From Molanna angustata (lineage: Eukaryota; Arthropoda; Insecta; Trichoptera; Molannidae): a stretch of 64,000 nt of DNA. The notes beneath the pieces are model-generated. The model was given only the letters and a program-made list of their open reading frames with translations. It ran no database searches and was not told the DNA's origin. Positions 46,084-57,331 of the stretch are shown one piece after another (the stretch's first letter is position 1; each line of letters begins with the position of its first letter). Position numbers and translations under genes: made by a program. The stretch spans positions 47,132,861 to 47,196,860 of the forward strand of contig OY754964.1 of NCBI GenBank assembly GCA_963576475.1, in the 5' to 3' direction.

Positions 46084-46377
46084 ATCTTTTAAGATCGACA
46101 ACCAATTCATCATAAAGAAAGTTGTCTGTTATTTGTTTCCAAATAAACTGTTATTAAACACAACCAGCATTTCACTGTTTTGCCCTTCTTGTTTCGCAGA
46201 TTAGATTGTTGATAATCAGGGTATATCATTATATTGTATGGAATTCGATATTTCAAATTAAATGTTTATCTGCAGGAAATGTCAAATTTTGTACAGAAAT
46301 AAACACTAAACAAGGTCAGTTATTATACTAAATTGAACAGTAGAGTGGAAGTCGAAACAAGCTATCGGAGACTTTGG

Positions 46378-46548
46378 GGCCGGGCCCCTGAGTCGAATTA
46401 AAGACGCTGTACGTTATTACTAAGCGCTATTTTTTTATGGCTTTTGGCGTTGTCCGTTGTTGTAGGAAAAATTTCAATGAAAACATCAAATCACACACTT
46501 AAAAAAATTAGCGCTTGGTGAAAACAGAGTTTTCAATTTGACTCGGAG
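46378..46548. mobile_element. Palindromic MITE, diverged copy
   Basis: GAGTCGAATTAAAGACGCTG, TACTAAGCGCTATTTTTTTA, AAATTAGCGCTTGGTG and TTTTCAATTTGACTCGG match the element at 43337-43505. The arms have decayed relative to each other. Confidence 0.65.
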
Positions 46549-46828
46549 GCCGGGACACCATTTACCATACTGCACATGGAAGAGTCCATGTAGGTGTCAC
46601 AAGGTGTAAAAAGAATATGTATAGGACGAGAAGATGTGTATCTTGCGATTGCGGGGAGGTCCAAGATGGTAAGTATCTTATTTACTTATTGAGCAACTTG
46701 AGGTCATAAATAGTAAATTGGTATGTACATTAAATTTATAACAAACGAAAAGAATATTAAGACTAAATTCACAGCAACAAAGGAAGGAAGGAAATAGAGG
46801 TTGAGGGAGGATGGATATGGGGTATCAG

Positions 46829-47160
46829 TTAAGCATTATTAGACAGGTAAAACAGCTTTAGTTTCCTTTTAAAAAGTTGAATTGATTGAGACGTTGTAGT
46901 ATCATTACTTAAGGTGTTCCATAGTCTTTCTGATTGTACTTCAAAAGAGGAACTGAGAAATTCAGTAGAATGAATGGGAATAGCTAGTGTGGTACATTCA
47001 GCAGATCGAAGAGGCAGACTGTGATTTGACAAGAAAATAACCTTATTCTTGAGAATTATACAGTAGAGAAAGTAAATGAATGTTACGACGTTGATGTATC
47101 TTAGGCCAGCGAAGAAGATTTCGGTAAGTGTATTTCTTGTCTGCTGAAACATGATACAGG
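46829..47160 (-). pseudogene. Non-LTR retrotransposon 3' remnant
   Basis: The minus-strand frame ends FEVQSERLWNTLSNDTTTS then FKRKLKLFYLSN. This is the usual closing pattern (WN.LP...FK..LK..L) of Jockey/CR1-like ORF2 proteins. The rest is degraded. Just upstream, at about 46620-46670, a short RRCVSCDCGEVQDG reading may be another knuckle fragment on the + strand. Confidence 0.55.
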
Positions 47161-48928
47161 GATGTAACGAAGAAGATTTGGTTGTGGCAATTGCTGCTAC
47201 AACGTATTTTAGTGGAAATCCTAATATGTATGACCGAATGTGTTAAGTAAGCATTATACTAAAACACAAATTTCAACAATTATTTTTATTAACACATATA
47301 TTACAATAAATAATAATATATTTTGAGATATACATATGAGAAGCTACTATAATATATTCATTATTTTATGGGTCTTAAAATATAATCTTTCTATCACATT
47401 ATGACAACTGTACTTATATGTCGGATAAGTAAATTATACATCAATACCTCTTCCTTAAACATTTTAAGGGAAGGAAATACTACAATAAAAAATATACTAG
47501 TCTAATAAATGATGAGATTTAAAATCTACATAAGACAGAATAAATTGTGCACATAACATAATTTATTGACAGTATTTTTACAATGGGATTAAAATTTTAT
47601 GTATATACCTACTCAAATTCTGACAGTCGCAATCTAAAAAAGATAATGTATATTTTTTTTCTAATGGAATGTTTTTGAATAATATGTAGAAAAATCCTTT
47701 AATGCCATTTAATGCATGATATTTTTTTTTGAAAATTTATAAAAATGAAAGGGAATGTGTAAAACTGCATAATATTTGCTGAAGTTCATATCAATCATTT
47801 CATTTTTATAATATATTTTGAAATAAAAATTATAGGCGTCCTTTGCTTGCAAATCTTTGAATACAGAAAAACGCATCAGATTTGATTGTGTGTAGTTTGT
47901 AACAAAGCTATTAATGAAAATAATTCTATACATATAAATTATAATATTATTAGAAAAATTTTAACGCAATGTGACAGACTTATTGCCCATACATAATTTC
48001 CACCAATCAACCCCAATAGGTAATGCAAATGTATAAATACAGTAATGTTCAAAATAATTCAATAGTTATTCATTTATTCCACAAATATCTGATTTTACAC
48101 AATACATATTATCAGTAGTTTATTGTATTTCTGATTATTTTAAAGATTTATAAATTACGAACATATGAACTTCGATATTTCATCAAAAAGAAAATTTTTA
48201 AATGTCATAACATTATATGAAATTTAAACAAGAGATTATACTAATTTTTCATAGCAAAAAATATATTTATTACCTAGATAATTTATTAAAATATTAGATT
48301 TTTATAAACAATAGAGAAGAAACAAAAGTAAGCATCAAAACTAAATTAATATTAATAGTCATGTAAAACATCAGATCATTATATTTGAATTCAATTAATA
48401 TAGGTATATAATAAAATTCAAAGATGACAACATTCATTTAAAAATTATATGATAAGAGAGAATACGTCTGTTTCATTCAAATCAGATCTTGTTTTTATTT
48501 TTCAAGTAAAAGAAATATGTATAAACCTATAATATAATTGGTATTTTTCAAAGGACAAATTTATTTCCATTTAGAGAAATAATTCTAATAGAGAAATATT
48601 AACATACCTAGATGAAAATAACATAGTATAAGTGTTTATTTACATAAACTTTCACTGATTATTTTCATAATCCCACAATTCATTGAAATATAAACAAATA
48701 TGCAACTACGGATATGTACAAAAATTAGTTAGTATATATGTATATATTAGTGGTGTCTTCTTTTAGACAATTTGTTTTCAAATCAAAACAAAAAACAGTG
48801 AATATAAACCATACAAAATATCTATCAAAATTTTTCACCTGTCTCAATCTTAGTTTTAACAAGGTTATAACTGATTATACCAAAGGTATATAAAAAATCA
48901 CATACATATTTCGATATCATATTAATAT
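47161..48928. other. AT-rich intergenic stretch
   Basis: No gene or recognisable repeat. It may include distal 3' UTR sequence of the minus-strand ATP6V0B, but no transcript end can be fixed. Confidence 0.45.
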
Positions 48929-48936
48929 ATCATGGA

Positions 48937-49992
48937 CAGGGCCGGATGAAAGTTTTTTGCGCCCATAGCAATATATTTGATTCCACCCCCCCTTCCCCCC
49001 CATTTTTTTTTTAAATGATGTAAAATTACATCGGGTCTAAAATGACGAATCAGTTTGTTAATATTACCTAAACCAACCTATATAGTTGTTTATTATTATT
49101 TATAAAAAAAAAATAGCAACAACAATTGGAGATTCATAATAATATTACATATTTACAATGTGGTATTACATTATTTGAGTCAATTTTGTTTTGTTTGACA
49201 AAACCAGATATAATTCCCAAATAATATATTATTCCATACTAGACTCGTAAATTATATTGACACCAAACAGAAGAAACAATAATATATGAATTATTGAAAG
49301 AAATACGTTACGGTTTGTTCAATGCTGACTAAACAGCGTCGGCGACTGACACCAAGAAAATATGTAAGTATGTATGTCGCTTTAGTCGAAAGGGAATAAC
49401 ATATTGAAATTATCTTAGCATTTCAATGCAACGTTTTTTACCTTTTACAAAATGACCGTGTTAAAGGTTGATATCTAGTTTTGCATATTGTAAACGACTT
49501 ATGTATGTTCCATCAACAAGCAAAAAGAGTTCTTAGTATAACTATAGCAAGTAAATTATTACAATGATGCACTTTTAATTTTATTTACACTGACAGCGTT
49601 GACTATGTAGAATTCCATTTTTAAATAAATTACACACTTGTTTTTTCTTTCTACATTTATTTTATTCCTCTCCAGGTCGACCGTTTCGCCTGATGAATTT
49701 AAAAATATTACAATGATTATTTTTGTGAGGGTGTGTAGGTATATGGTTTATGTTTACCACAACGTTTACGAATAACATGTTAAAAGCAGGCGAGCAAGAT
49801 ATTAGCACTAAGCGGGATTTTTTACATACACACCATCATGCCGAGCCTCTATCCGGGTACGCAAAGAGAACCGAGTGCTATACCTGCGAATTTTTGATTT
49901 ATATGATTAACATTATATAATTTTAATCACCCTTTTTAAGACAACCGCCCTGACTTCTTGTTCCTGATTGTTCTATGATTTATCCGGCCCTG
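48937..49992. mobile_element. hAT-type non-autonomous DNA transposon
   Basis: The ends are CAGGGCCGGAT at the left and ATCCGGCCCTG at the right, the classic hAT terminal repeat. The flanks are ATCATGGA (48929-48936) and ATTATGGA (49993-50000), an 8-bp target-site duplication with one mismatch. No transposase frame is visible in the 1056 bp. A C-rich tract lies near the left end. Confidence 0.85.
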
Positions 49993-50000
49993 ATTATGGA

Positions 50001-50901
50001 CTATCCTTTGAACAGTGGTCGTAAATTAAAGTAGGTATAATAAACCAGTTATAATACCAACTACATATTTAACACTTAATATTAACCTAACACAGCTTAC
50101 TCTTTATCTGCATCAGTAAAGCTACGAGCATACTATAGATGAAAAGTCTGATAGATGTACATGTTTTATTTAAGACCATCATTCAGTATAAACTAAATAT
50201 GTTCATTTCAGACAATTATATTCAAATGGGCACCACTAATACATACTTCATAACTTTATTCCATTTTTTAGAATAAGGAGCCTTTAGAATAAATTATTAA
50301 GTATATTCACAAAATAAAAATCAAAATGCTAGAATTATTGTTCAAACCTTAATATGTGTACAAATCAACTAATTACTAATAAATTGAAACTAAAAAAAAG
50401 GTATTCCTAGATATGTTTTCAAAAATCAACCCTCAAATTTGCAGTTAGGTATTTAATAAAATAATATATAACCTAAATAACAAACTTTCATTAATACTGG
50501 ATCACCATTGTCTTAATATTTGAAAATAACAAAATATTTACTGCCATGAGATACATTAGTCAAAAATAACACAATTTTACATACAACGTGGGCAATAATT
50601 TAGTATTTAAAGTCAACTTATTTTTCTGGTAAACTATAGAGAGAAAAATGACAAACATACATTGCTAAGTTTACTTATTCGCTTTGTATTTATAACAATA
50701 ATTAATTATAACCTTCACAATGCTTCATTACAATATAAATAATGATTAGAACTTGGAACATAGATATTTAAAATAAAACTGTTGTTATATCATAGCAATG
50801 GAATATTGTATCCGTTTACTGTAATAAGGCAAATAATTCAATTCAAAAGCAAAGACTACATTTATAAATTTATATAATTTACCTCTTTAAAGAACACATT
50901 T
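50001..50901 (-). other. Presumed ATP6V0B 3' UTR and downstream region
   Basis: AT-rich sequence directly after the ATP6V0B stop. A minus-strand AATAAA (TTTATT on the + strand) lies near 50258-50263, about 640 bp past the stop, and may be its polyA signal. No repeats recognised. Confidence 0.35.
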
Positions 50902-51528
50902 TTAGACCTTATTTCCCATCTTAACTTTAGAGGTCATATATATACCGACAATTAAACCAAACAATCCAATAGCAGACCCGAAAATTTCAACGATAAGGAT
51001 CTTCACAAAAAGTGCTGAATTAGCAGCATCAGCGAGAGCCGCACCAGATCCCACAATACCGACAGCCATTCCACAAAATAGGTTTACCAATCCAACAGCC
51101 AATCCAGATCCAAACATCAAGTACCCAGCCATCCAATTAGAATTCTTCACAACATCTGTTATATCTTTGGGGGTGAATTCTTCCAGTAAACCTGACAATA
51201 CTATAGCAGTTATCAGGCCATAAATAGCAACTGCTTCGCAAAAGATAACTGATATTAAATTCTTTGTCTTTATACGAGGAGCTTTAACGCCACCTCCGAT
51301 AATACTGACTCCTGTCGTGTGAATACCAACAGCTGCTCCAACGACAGAAAGTGCGACAGACAAAGCGATGCCGAGAGAAGCCCACAAATACGGTGAAGTT
51401 TCTTCTAAGAACCAACCGAAACTTACTCTCTCTCCTTGGCCTGTTAACAGATGATAAAGAACTAATATCGTTATAATTATTGTAAAAGACGATACGAATG
51501 AATATCCCAAGCAAGTACGTAAAGACAT
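50902..51528 (-). CDS. ATP6V0B: V-type proton ATPase 21 kDa proteolipid subunit c'' (ATP6V0B), single exon
   Basis: This is the c'' subunit of the V0 proteolipid ring, which carries protons through the V-ATPase in endosome, lysosome, Golgi and plasma membranes. The protein is 208 residues, the usual length (about 205 in animals). It has five hydrophobic segments: about 11-30, 48-70, 91-113, 133-160 and 171-197. Two pore-type repeats are visible, [18 protein letters not shown] and [19 protein letters not shown]. Candidate proton-binding glutamates are E98 in FCEAVAIYG and E181 in VEIFGSAIG; the first fits the essential buried Glu of the family. The insect start [14 protein letters not shown] leads directly into TM1. 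The coding sequence has no intron. It is transcribed divergently from SNAPC4, 1.74 kb away. No polyA tract follows the stop, so I see no direct sign of a recent retrocopy. Confidence 0.95.
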   Translation of the reverse strand: MSLRTCLGYSFVSSFTIIITILVLYHLLTGQGERVSFGWFLEETSPYLWASLGIALSVALSVVGAAVGIHTTGVSIIGGGVKAPRIKTKNLISVIFCEAVAIYGLITAIVLSGLLEEFTPKDITDVVKNSNWMAGYLMFGSGLAVGLVNLFCGMAVGIVGSGAALADAANSALFVKILIVEIFGSAIGLFGLIVGIYMTSKVKMGNKV

Positions 51529-51894
51529 TCTTGCAATTTTATTTTACACTTTTTGAGAATAAAGGTACTCGAGACCACAAATGTCAACCAAGGCTCGTCC
51601 AGTCACAAGACTTGATTTCAGTGTGACCGTTTTCCAAACTGCCGAAAATACCGCACTTGTGGCGAAAATATACCAAAATATACTAAACCCAATGTGATAA
51701 AATACCACAAAAAATACTACATTTTTTAACGATATTTGGGAACATACTAAGAAAACACGCATATATTTATAGTATAATTGTTACGTATATGAAGAGCGTG
51801 GAAAACGAGTTAATAACCGTGTTATGCCCGAAAAGAAATAATGCCGAAAAACAATGATTTTTATTTTGTTCCACGGCAACATTTCGGAAAACAG

Positions 51895-52560
51895 CTAGCG
51901 CTCGTTGCGGGCGAAAAAACGGAACTGGCAGCTAGCAGCTAGCACGCGCTATGGCACGCGCTCTTTTTGGCATCCAACTCTGGTGGAAGACGGACGGTTT
52001 AGTACGACGCCGTCATCGGTCGACACGCGCGTCCCAATGGCGGCCATATTTTCGACGAAGCAGGAGGTCTGCGTGACAGGACACGTCACGCGCATGGACG
52101 CTGATGGTGCCCCAGAACCAAGATGAGGGCATCAACAGGACAGGAGGTTGGAGGCAGAGCGCAGTGTGGGGCCACCGCGTAGGGAACGCGGCGGCTCGCA
52201 GATTGGACCACGAGGGGCAATCCGTGTCATCTGGAGCGTCGATTCGCCTCCGGTGAGGCCCAGCTGGTATGCCACCTCTGTCGAGATGCGCCGTCATAGC
52301 GTGCCGTGGGGCACAGAGCCAGCCATGGGTGACGGTCTGGAGGAGGAGATCAGGAGGAGAAGAAGAAACCACGCCGGACACGAGGAAGACCTGCTAGCCT
52401 GACGCAGAGGCTGGGCCCCACCGATCTACCGTCACCACGTGGAAGACAGTGACATGCCTGGAGTAAGGATGTCGCTGTACCCTGGGGCGGTATATTCTGG
52501 TCGGCGTCTTTTCGTGTGTTCGCGTGTGTTTGACAGTTCGTTTCGGTAGATGCCACGTCG
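51895..52560. other. GC-rich island between ATP6V0B and SNAPC4, unassigned
   Basis: It is clearly richer in G+C and CpG than its surroundings and contains overlapping frames on both strands without a recognisable domain. A T-rich tail and GTCGTCATCATTTGTCTC follow at 52600-52710. It may be a decayed mobile element or a transferred sequence. It lies upstream of both divergent genes, so a regulatory role is possible but not shown. Confidence 0.35.
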
Positions 52561-53272
52561 TTTTGTTTTGTTATTTGTACTCTGTTGTTGTTGTGTTTGT
52601 TTGTTTGTTTTTTTTTTATTATTAAATTGCCATGGACAAACAATGTTGATATTATAAATAAAAAAGCGCCGTACTAAAACAAATTTTAAGTGTCGTCATC
52701 ATTTGTCTCTCCTTTTCTTCCCCACACCTTGGCTTGATGTTTCCTCGTGGTAGACGAGAGGTCTCATCATACTTTTTAAAAAAATGCAAATAGGTACAAC
52801 CTACATGTCTCCTGTTAAATATAATAATATGTACACTGCTAGCCCTAGAACAGGTTTATCTTGTTGGGCAGCAGTTATCTATTTTTATTGACGATTATTT
52901 AAATTGATAAATAAATAAAAAAATATAATGCAAACTGGCGGGCTTATTGCCATTAGGCTATAAGCCCGCTAACAGATACAGCACGGCTTTGTTTGAAGCA
53001 GGCAGTGGTCCATACTATTAAGTCTATGAACACCATGACTATAGATTTGTCAGTTTCATAGAAAAGAGAACTTATTGTCAGTTTTTTTCTATGGTCAGTG
53101 TAAGTATACCATAGAAAGTTGTAAATAAAAATAAGTAATATTGAGTAATATTTCTTACAATCAAATTTAAGTAAAAAGTTATTTCATGACGAAAACATCT
53201 GTTTCTAGAGAGAAGAAAATCGTCAATTAGGATATTTATTTATATAACTGCAATATTTTATTAATGTGAAAT

Positions 53273-55693
53273 ATGGAACATGATTCAGAATCAGATACTG
53301 AAAATGATATTATTGAATTACAAGCTGTTTTGCGTTCGTCGTCGATTATTGAAACCGAATTTCAACACGATTATTTATATTTTTCTGATGATTGGAGTTC
53401 TCCTACAATCAATGCATATAAACACGCTTTATCTCTAAATATAAAGACTTGTGATTTCTTAAGTCAACTGGAAAATGCTTTGACAGAATCTCTAAATGCT
53501 TGCAAACAAAAAATATCTAAAGTTCGCAATTTAATAGAAACGTGTCATAAATCATCACATGATGAGTTATCAACACACTTCAGTTATTATATATGTGGAA
53601 TTCCGTATTTTAAAGACAAGAAGTTTTTTCATTCTCCCTCAAACTCTGACGCAGAGACTATGAGAAAAATTGGATTGACCAATCATTTACATACAAAATT
53701 TATTAGTTGGAGACCATCACAGAAAAAAACATTAGAAAATGAGATTTTAAAATGGATCCGAGAACAAAGAAAAAAGGATTTGTCTTATGAAATAAAAAAA
53801 ACTGAGTTAGCAATTTTGAATATTTCAAAAAATCCGGAAACAGAAGAACAACAAAATATTCTTATGAAGTCATTAAATGAATTAAACAATGAGCTGATTG
53901 AGACTCCAAACCTTCCATTATCAACCATTGTTTCTCGTATAAAGGAGAATCAAGAATTTGATTGGGAAATCATCGCTGATAATTCTGATATAAAACATAG
54001 TATGGAGGAATGTAAATCCATGTGGAATCTTCTACTTCATCCGTCTATTAACAAACGTCCATGGACTAAAAATGAAGAGAAATCACTTGTATGGTTAGTT
54101 GAACTATTCAATAGTCAAAATTGGGACCAGATTGCTCAACGACTAGGAACTAACCGTTCTTCTTATCAATGCTTTTTATTCTATCGTCTATCACAATCTA
54201 ATACATTAGAACGTTGGACTCCAGACGAAGATGAATATCTAGCTCATGTTATCAAAAATTGTCGCATTGGAGATTATATACCATGGGCCAAGGTGGCTTA
54301 CTATATAGACAATCGTACTAAGGAACAAATTTATAATCGTTGGAATTATCATGTTAATGTTAATCATTTTGGTCGATTTTCGCAAGAAGAAGATTCTGTT
54401 TTATTGGGAGCTGTATCAAAATATGGTCAAAATTTTAGTGAAATTGTTAAATTATTACCAGGTCGATCAACTATGCAAGTTCGTTCTAGATTCAAAGTAT
54501 TAAAAATGTATAATGACGTAGATAATAATCAGTGGTCAGTCGAAGAAGATAAATTACTCATGAGCCTTTTCAATACAGAATTAAAAAAACAGACCCCTAT
54601 AAAAATTGTAAATTTTCGCAAATACTTTTCTAATAAATGTACAAATTCCATAAGAGCACGAATAAACACATTACAGAGATGGTTAAAAAATAATCCCCAT
54701 AGAACATTATCTAGTGCTCCAAGAAGAAAACGATCTTCTAAATTTATACAACCCAATGAAAGTTTAGAGGAAGCTTTACAAAAGCTAAAATCAAAACAAA
54801 ACACTCAATCAACAAAGGTATATGCATCAAACAAAACTTATATTGCTAGCAGCAGAAATATTAATTTAAAATTGATCAACTATTATAAAGAAAGAATTAA
54901 AACTGATAAGTTAAAAAACCACTTTAATAAATCAGTTCCAGAAGATGAACAGATAAATATTGTTCAATTAAACAGTCTTTTGTTGCTCTTAGGAGCAAAA
55001 CTTAATAAATCACTAGTTAATAGTGAAAAGTTTCAGTTAATTTTTCCTGATTTAAATAAAATTGCCAACGATCTTTTATCACTTGAATCTAACACTAATA
55101 TTCAGTCAAAATTGAAAGTCATCAAAACATATTCTAGGAAGAAACAAAATGTTGCTCCATCTTTTGATAGTGTTAGTCCAACAAATTGTACCAATATATG
55201 GATGGATATTGGAACAAATGATCAAACAAACAGTCAGAGTAACATTAAATATTTGATTCCACCATTTTATAATACTGTTCAGGCATTTAAAATTCTTATG
55301 TTACAAAAAATTAATTTTAACAATATGACGATGGGACATACTAATTTAGAGGTTCCCTTTAAACCTGCCCAACAAAATGCTATCACACTTTGGAGGGATC
55401 GTTTTAAAGTTTTGTTCATGTGGCCGGCAAATCTTTCAAATATAAGACCAGCCATTACACCAAATTTATTTGAAAATTATAAAAATACACCATTATCGAG
55501 TAAAGAAAACTTTACTGATATCATTCCAACACTTTCATTAAATGTACATGAAAAAAGTAAACGGCCATGTGCAAAAAATCAAACCCCCTCCAGAATTATA
55601 AACTATTCATTGAGAAAAACAAATAAATCTAAGAAAAACGATACTAAAAAAATTCAAATCAAACCTAAAAATGTATGTAATAAAAGAAAATAA
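53273..55693 (+). CDS. SNAPC4: SNAPC4-like (snRNA-activating protein complex subunit 4), single exon
   Basis: This is the largest subunit of SNAPc, which binds the proximal sequence element of snRNA promoters for Pol II and Pol III. The protein is 806 residues. A half Myb repeat (about 227-255, FDWEIIADN...CKSMWNLLLHP) is followed by four Myb/SANT repeats. They start at RPWTKNEEKSLVWLVELF (about 259), ERWTPDEDEYLAHVI (about 313), GRFSQEEDSVLLGAVSKYG (about 366) and NQWSVEEDKLLMSLF (about 419). The 4.5-repeat layout is diagnostic for SNAP190. The acidic N-terminus MEHDSESDTENDIIELQ and the conserved block around HDELSTHFSYYICGIPYFKD also fit. The C-terminal 330 residues are Lys/Asn-rich with no domain I can name. 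The start is the first ATG after in-frame stops. No introns are seen, although many animal orthologues are split. Confidence 0.9.
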   Translation: MEHDSESDTENDIIELQAVLRSSSIIETEFQHDYLYFSDDWSSPTINAYKHALSLNIKTCDFLSQLENALTESLNACKQKISKVRNLIETCHKSSHDELSTHFSYYICGIPYFKDKKFFHSPSNSDAETMRKIGLTNHLHTKFISWRPSQKKTLENEILKWIREQRKKDLSYEIKKTELAILNISKNPETEEQQNILMKSLNELNNELIETPNLPLSTIVSRIKENQEFDWEIIADNSDIKHSMEECKSMWNLLLHPSINKRPWTKNEEKSLVWLVELFNSQNWDQIAQRLGTNRSSYQCFLFYRLSQSNTLERWTPDEDEYLAHVIKNCRIGDYIPWAKVAYYIDNRTKEQIYNRWNYHVNVNHFGRFSQEEDSVLLGAVSKYGQNFSEIVKLLPGRSTMQVRSRFKVLKMYNDVDNNQWSVEEDKLLMSLFNTELKKQTPIKIVNFRKYFSNKCTNSIRARINTLQRWLKNNPHRTLSSAPRRKRSSKFIQPNESLEEALQKLKSKQNTQSTKVYASNKTYIASSRNINLKLINYYKERIKTDKLKNHFNKSVPEDEQINIVQLNSLLLLLGAKLNKSLVNSEKFQLIFPDLNKIANDLLSLESNTNIQSKLKVIKTYSRKKQNVAPSFDSVSPTNCTNIWMDIGTNDQTNSQSNIKYLIPPFYNTVQAFKILMLQKINFNNMTMGHTNLEVPFKPAQQNAITLWRDRFKVLFMWPANLSNIRPAITPNLFENYKNTPLSSKENFTDIIPTLSLNVHEKSKRPCAKNQTPSRIINYSLRKTNKSKKNDTKKIQIKPKNVCNKRK

Positions 55694-57199
55694 AACTTTC
55701 ACTTTTAATACCAAAGATCCATTTTTTTAATTGAGTTCTTGTTTGTTTTCACTTTATATAATATCTTTTATGCGTCTTGTAAAACATGCAGCTGTCGAAA
55801 TGGTTGATATATATCGATACCTGAGTTTTAAGAAGCAACAAGTATAAAAATCGTTATCACGGAAATTAGAAAAAAATAATACTGTATGATTAACAAACAG
55901 AAAAGTCCCTAGAAAATGGTGAGAAGGAGGAATTTTCCTATTAATTCTAATGGATAAAATAAGTTTCTTAAATATTAAAAGGAAACAACATAGAAATTAT
56001 TAGTAGACATTGCCATTGTTGACTTGTTGCTCTTTAAATCTCAGGTAACGATATGTATTTTTTTGATTTACCACTTTGTTAATTAGGTACTATAATTTAC
56101 ACAGTCAAAATATTGCAAACATCAATAATTTGCTAAATGCCAATAATCGGTATGTACCTAATCTTCCAAAATATATGACCATTTGTTTAACTTTTTTAGG
56201 TTTTATGATCCTAAGATAGTAAAATAGTGACCATATGCATTTTAATTTTTTACTGACTTCATTTTGATTAGACGACATACATCTGTTTATTTTTTTTTAA
56301 AGAATGAATATACCCAAGGAATATACCTTGTGAAAATTACATATACATTATCTAAAATAAACATAAATGCTTGTGCTATTGGCAAACAAAATCATTTGAG
56401 GCAGCTAGGGTGGGGTTCAAACTCGCCATAACTAGAGAATCACTATGCCAGTACAATGCCCACTCTGCCACCAACCCATCTATGTAAATGGTTCGATAAT
56501 TGATGAAAATATTTAAAAATTCTCATTTTTATATTTTTTCTCATTGTTAGTATTTATTTATTTATAACCCAAACAATAAGGAATCTTAAAAGTTAATTCA
56601 GTAAAATAGTATTGTGATTTATAAAAAATATTCAAAGAAAGGATGTTAATATTCAGGAACTATTTGACAAATAATATATAAATATTTGTATGGAATTAGA
56701 TGACGTAACTTCATAGTTTAGGGCATTCCATACTCATGGGTCAGCAACCAACGGCCCGTGTGGTATCTTGGTGCAGCAAGATTCTCGCTGCAACAACAAT
56801 ATCATACTACACGACAAATGTTAACAGAGTGATAAAGAGCGAGAAAGAAAAAACATTGTTTTAAAACTGCCAAAAGAGTTTTTCCTTAGTAAAGGAATAT
56901 AACTTGAAGCGACTGATTACGATATTGAGCACGAAACTAAATTTGGGTTCTTGAAGGGGAATCTCGAAAAACGTAATTATTGACTTGAAATATGAAAACT
57001 AGAATTAAAAAAAGTTTGCAAATAATTACTATGTTTGATAGTGTAATGTATGAATTTAGTGGTAGGTACCTAAAACATAATTTAATTATAGTGGTATCTA
57101 CATAAGAATATTGTGTGTTCCAATTTTAGATTAATATGATTTTGAATATGGGTATTGTCTTTTGTGTTTTTTTCTCTTTGATTGATCTGTCAAGTGGTT
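55694..57199. other. Intergenic stretch between SNAPC4 and the I-type element
   Basis: AT-rich. Besides the SINE copy at 56352-56481, I see no identifiable feature. Confidence 0.5.
56352..56481 (-). mobile_element. SINE family A, degraded copy
   Basis: Minus-strand copy: GATGGGTTGGTGGCAGAGTG head, B-box decayed to GAGTTTGAACCCC, and body AATAGCACAAGCATTTATG. It lies between SNAPC4 and the I-type element. Confidence 0.6.
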
Positions 57200-57331
57200 G
57201 TTTTTTTTTTTTGCTCTGATTTTTTTTGTTGTATTTTGTGGCAAAGTGATTATATTTTGTTGAATTTTTTAATTTATTCTTATTTTTCGAACTTGATTTT
57301 ACCATTTAGTTAAAGTTTACTCCATTCAAAA

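Noticed and set aside
51544..51762. Small minus-strand gene upstream of ATP6V0B
   Set aside because: No domain, no similarity I recognise; it lies where the ATP6V0B 5' UTR or promoter should be.
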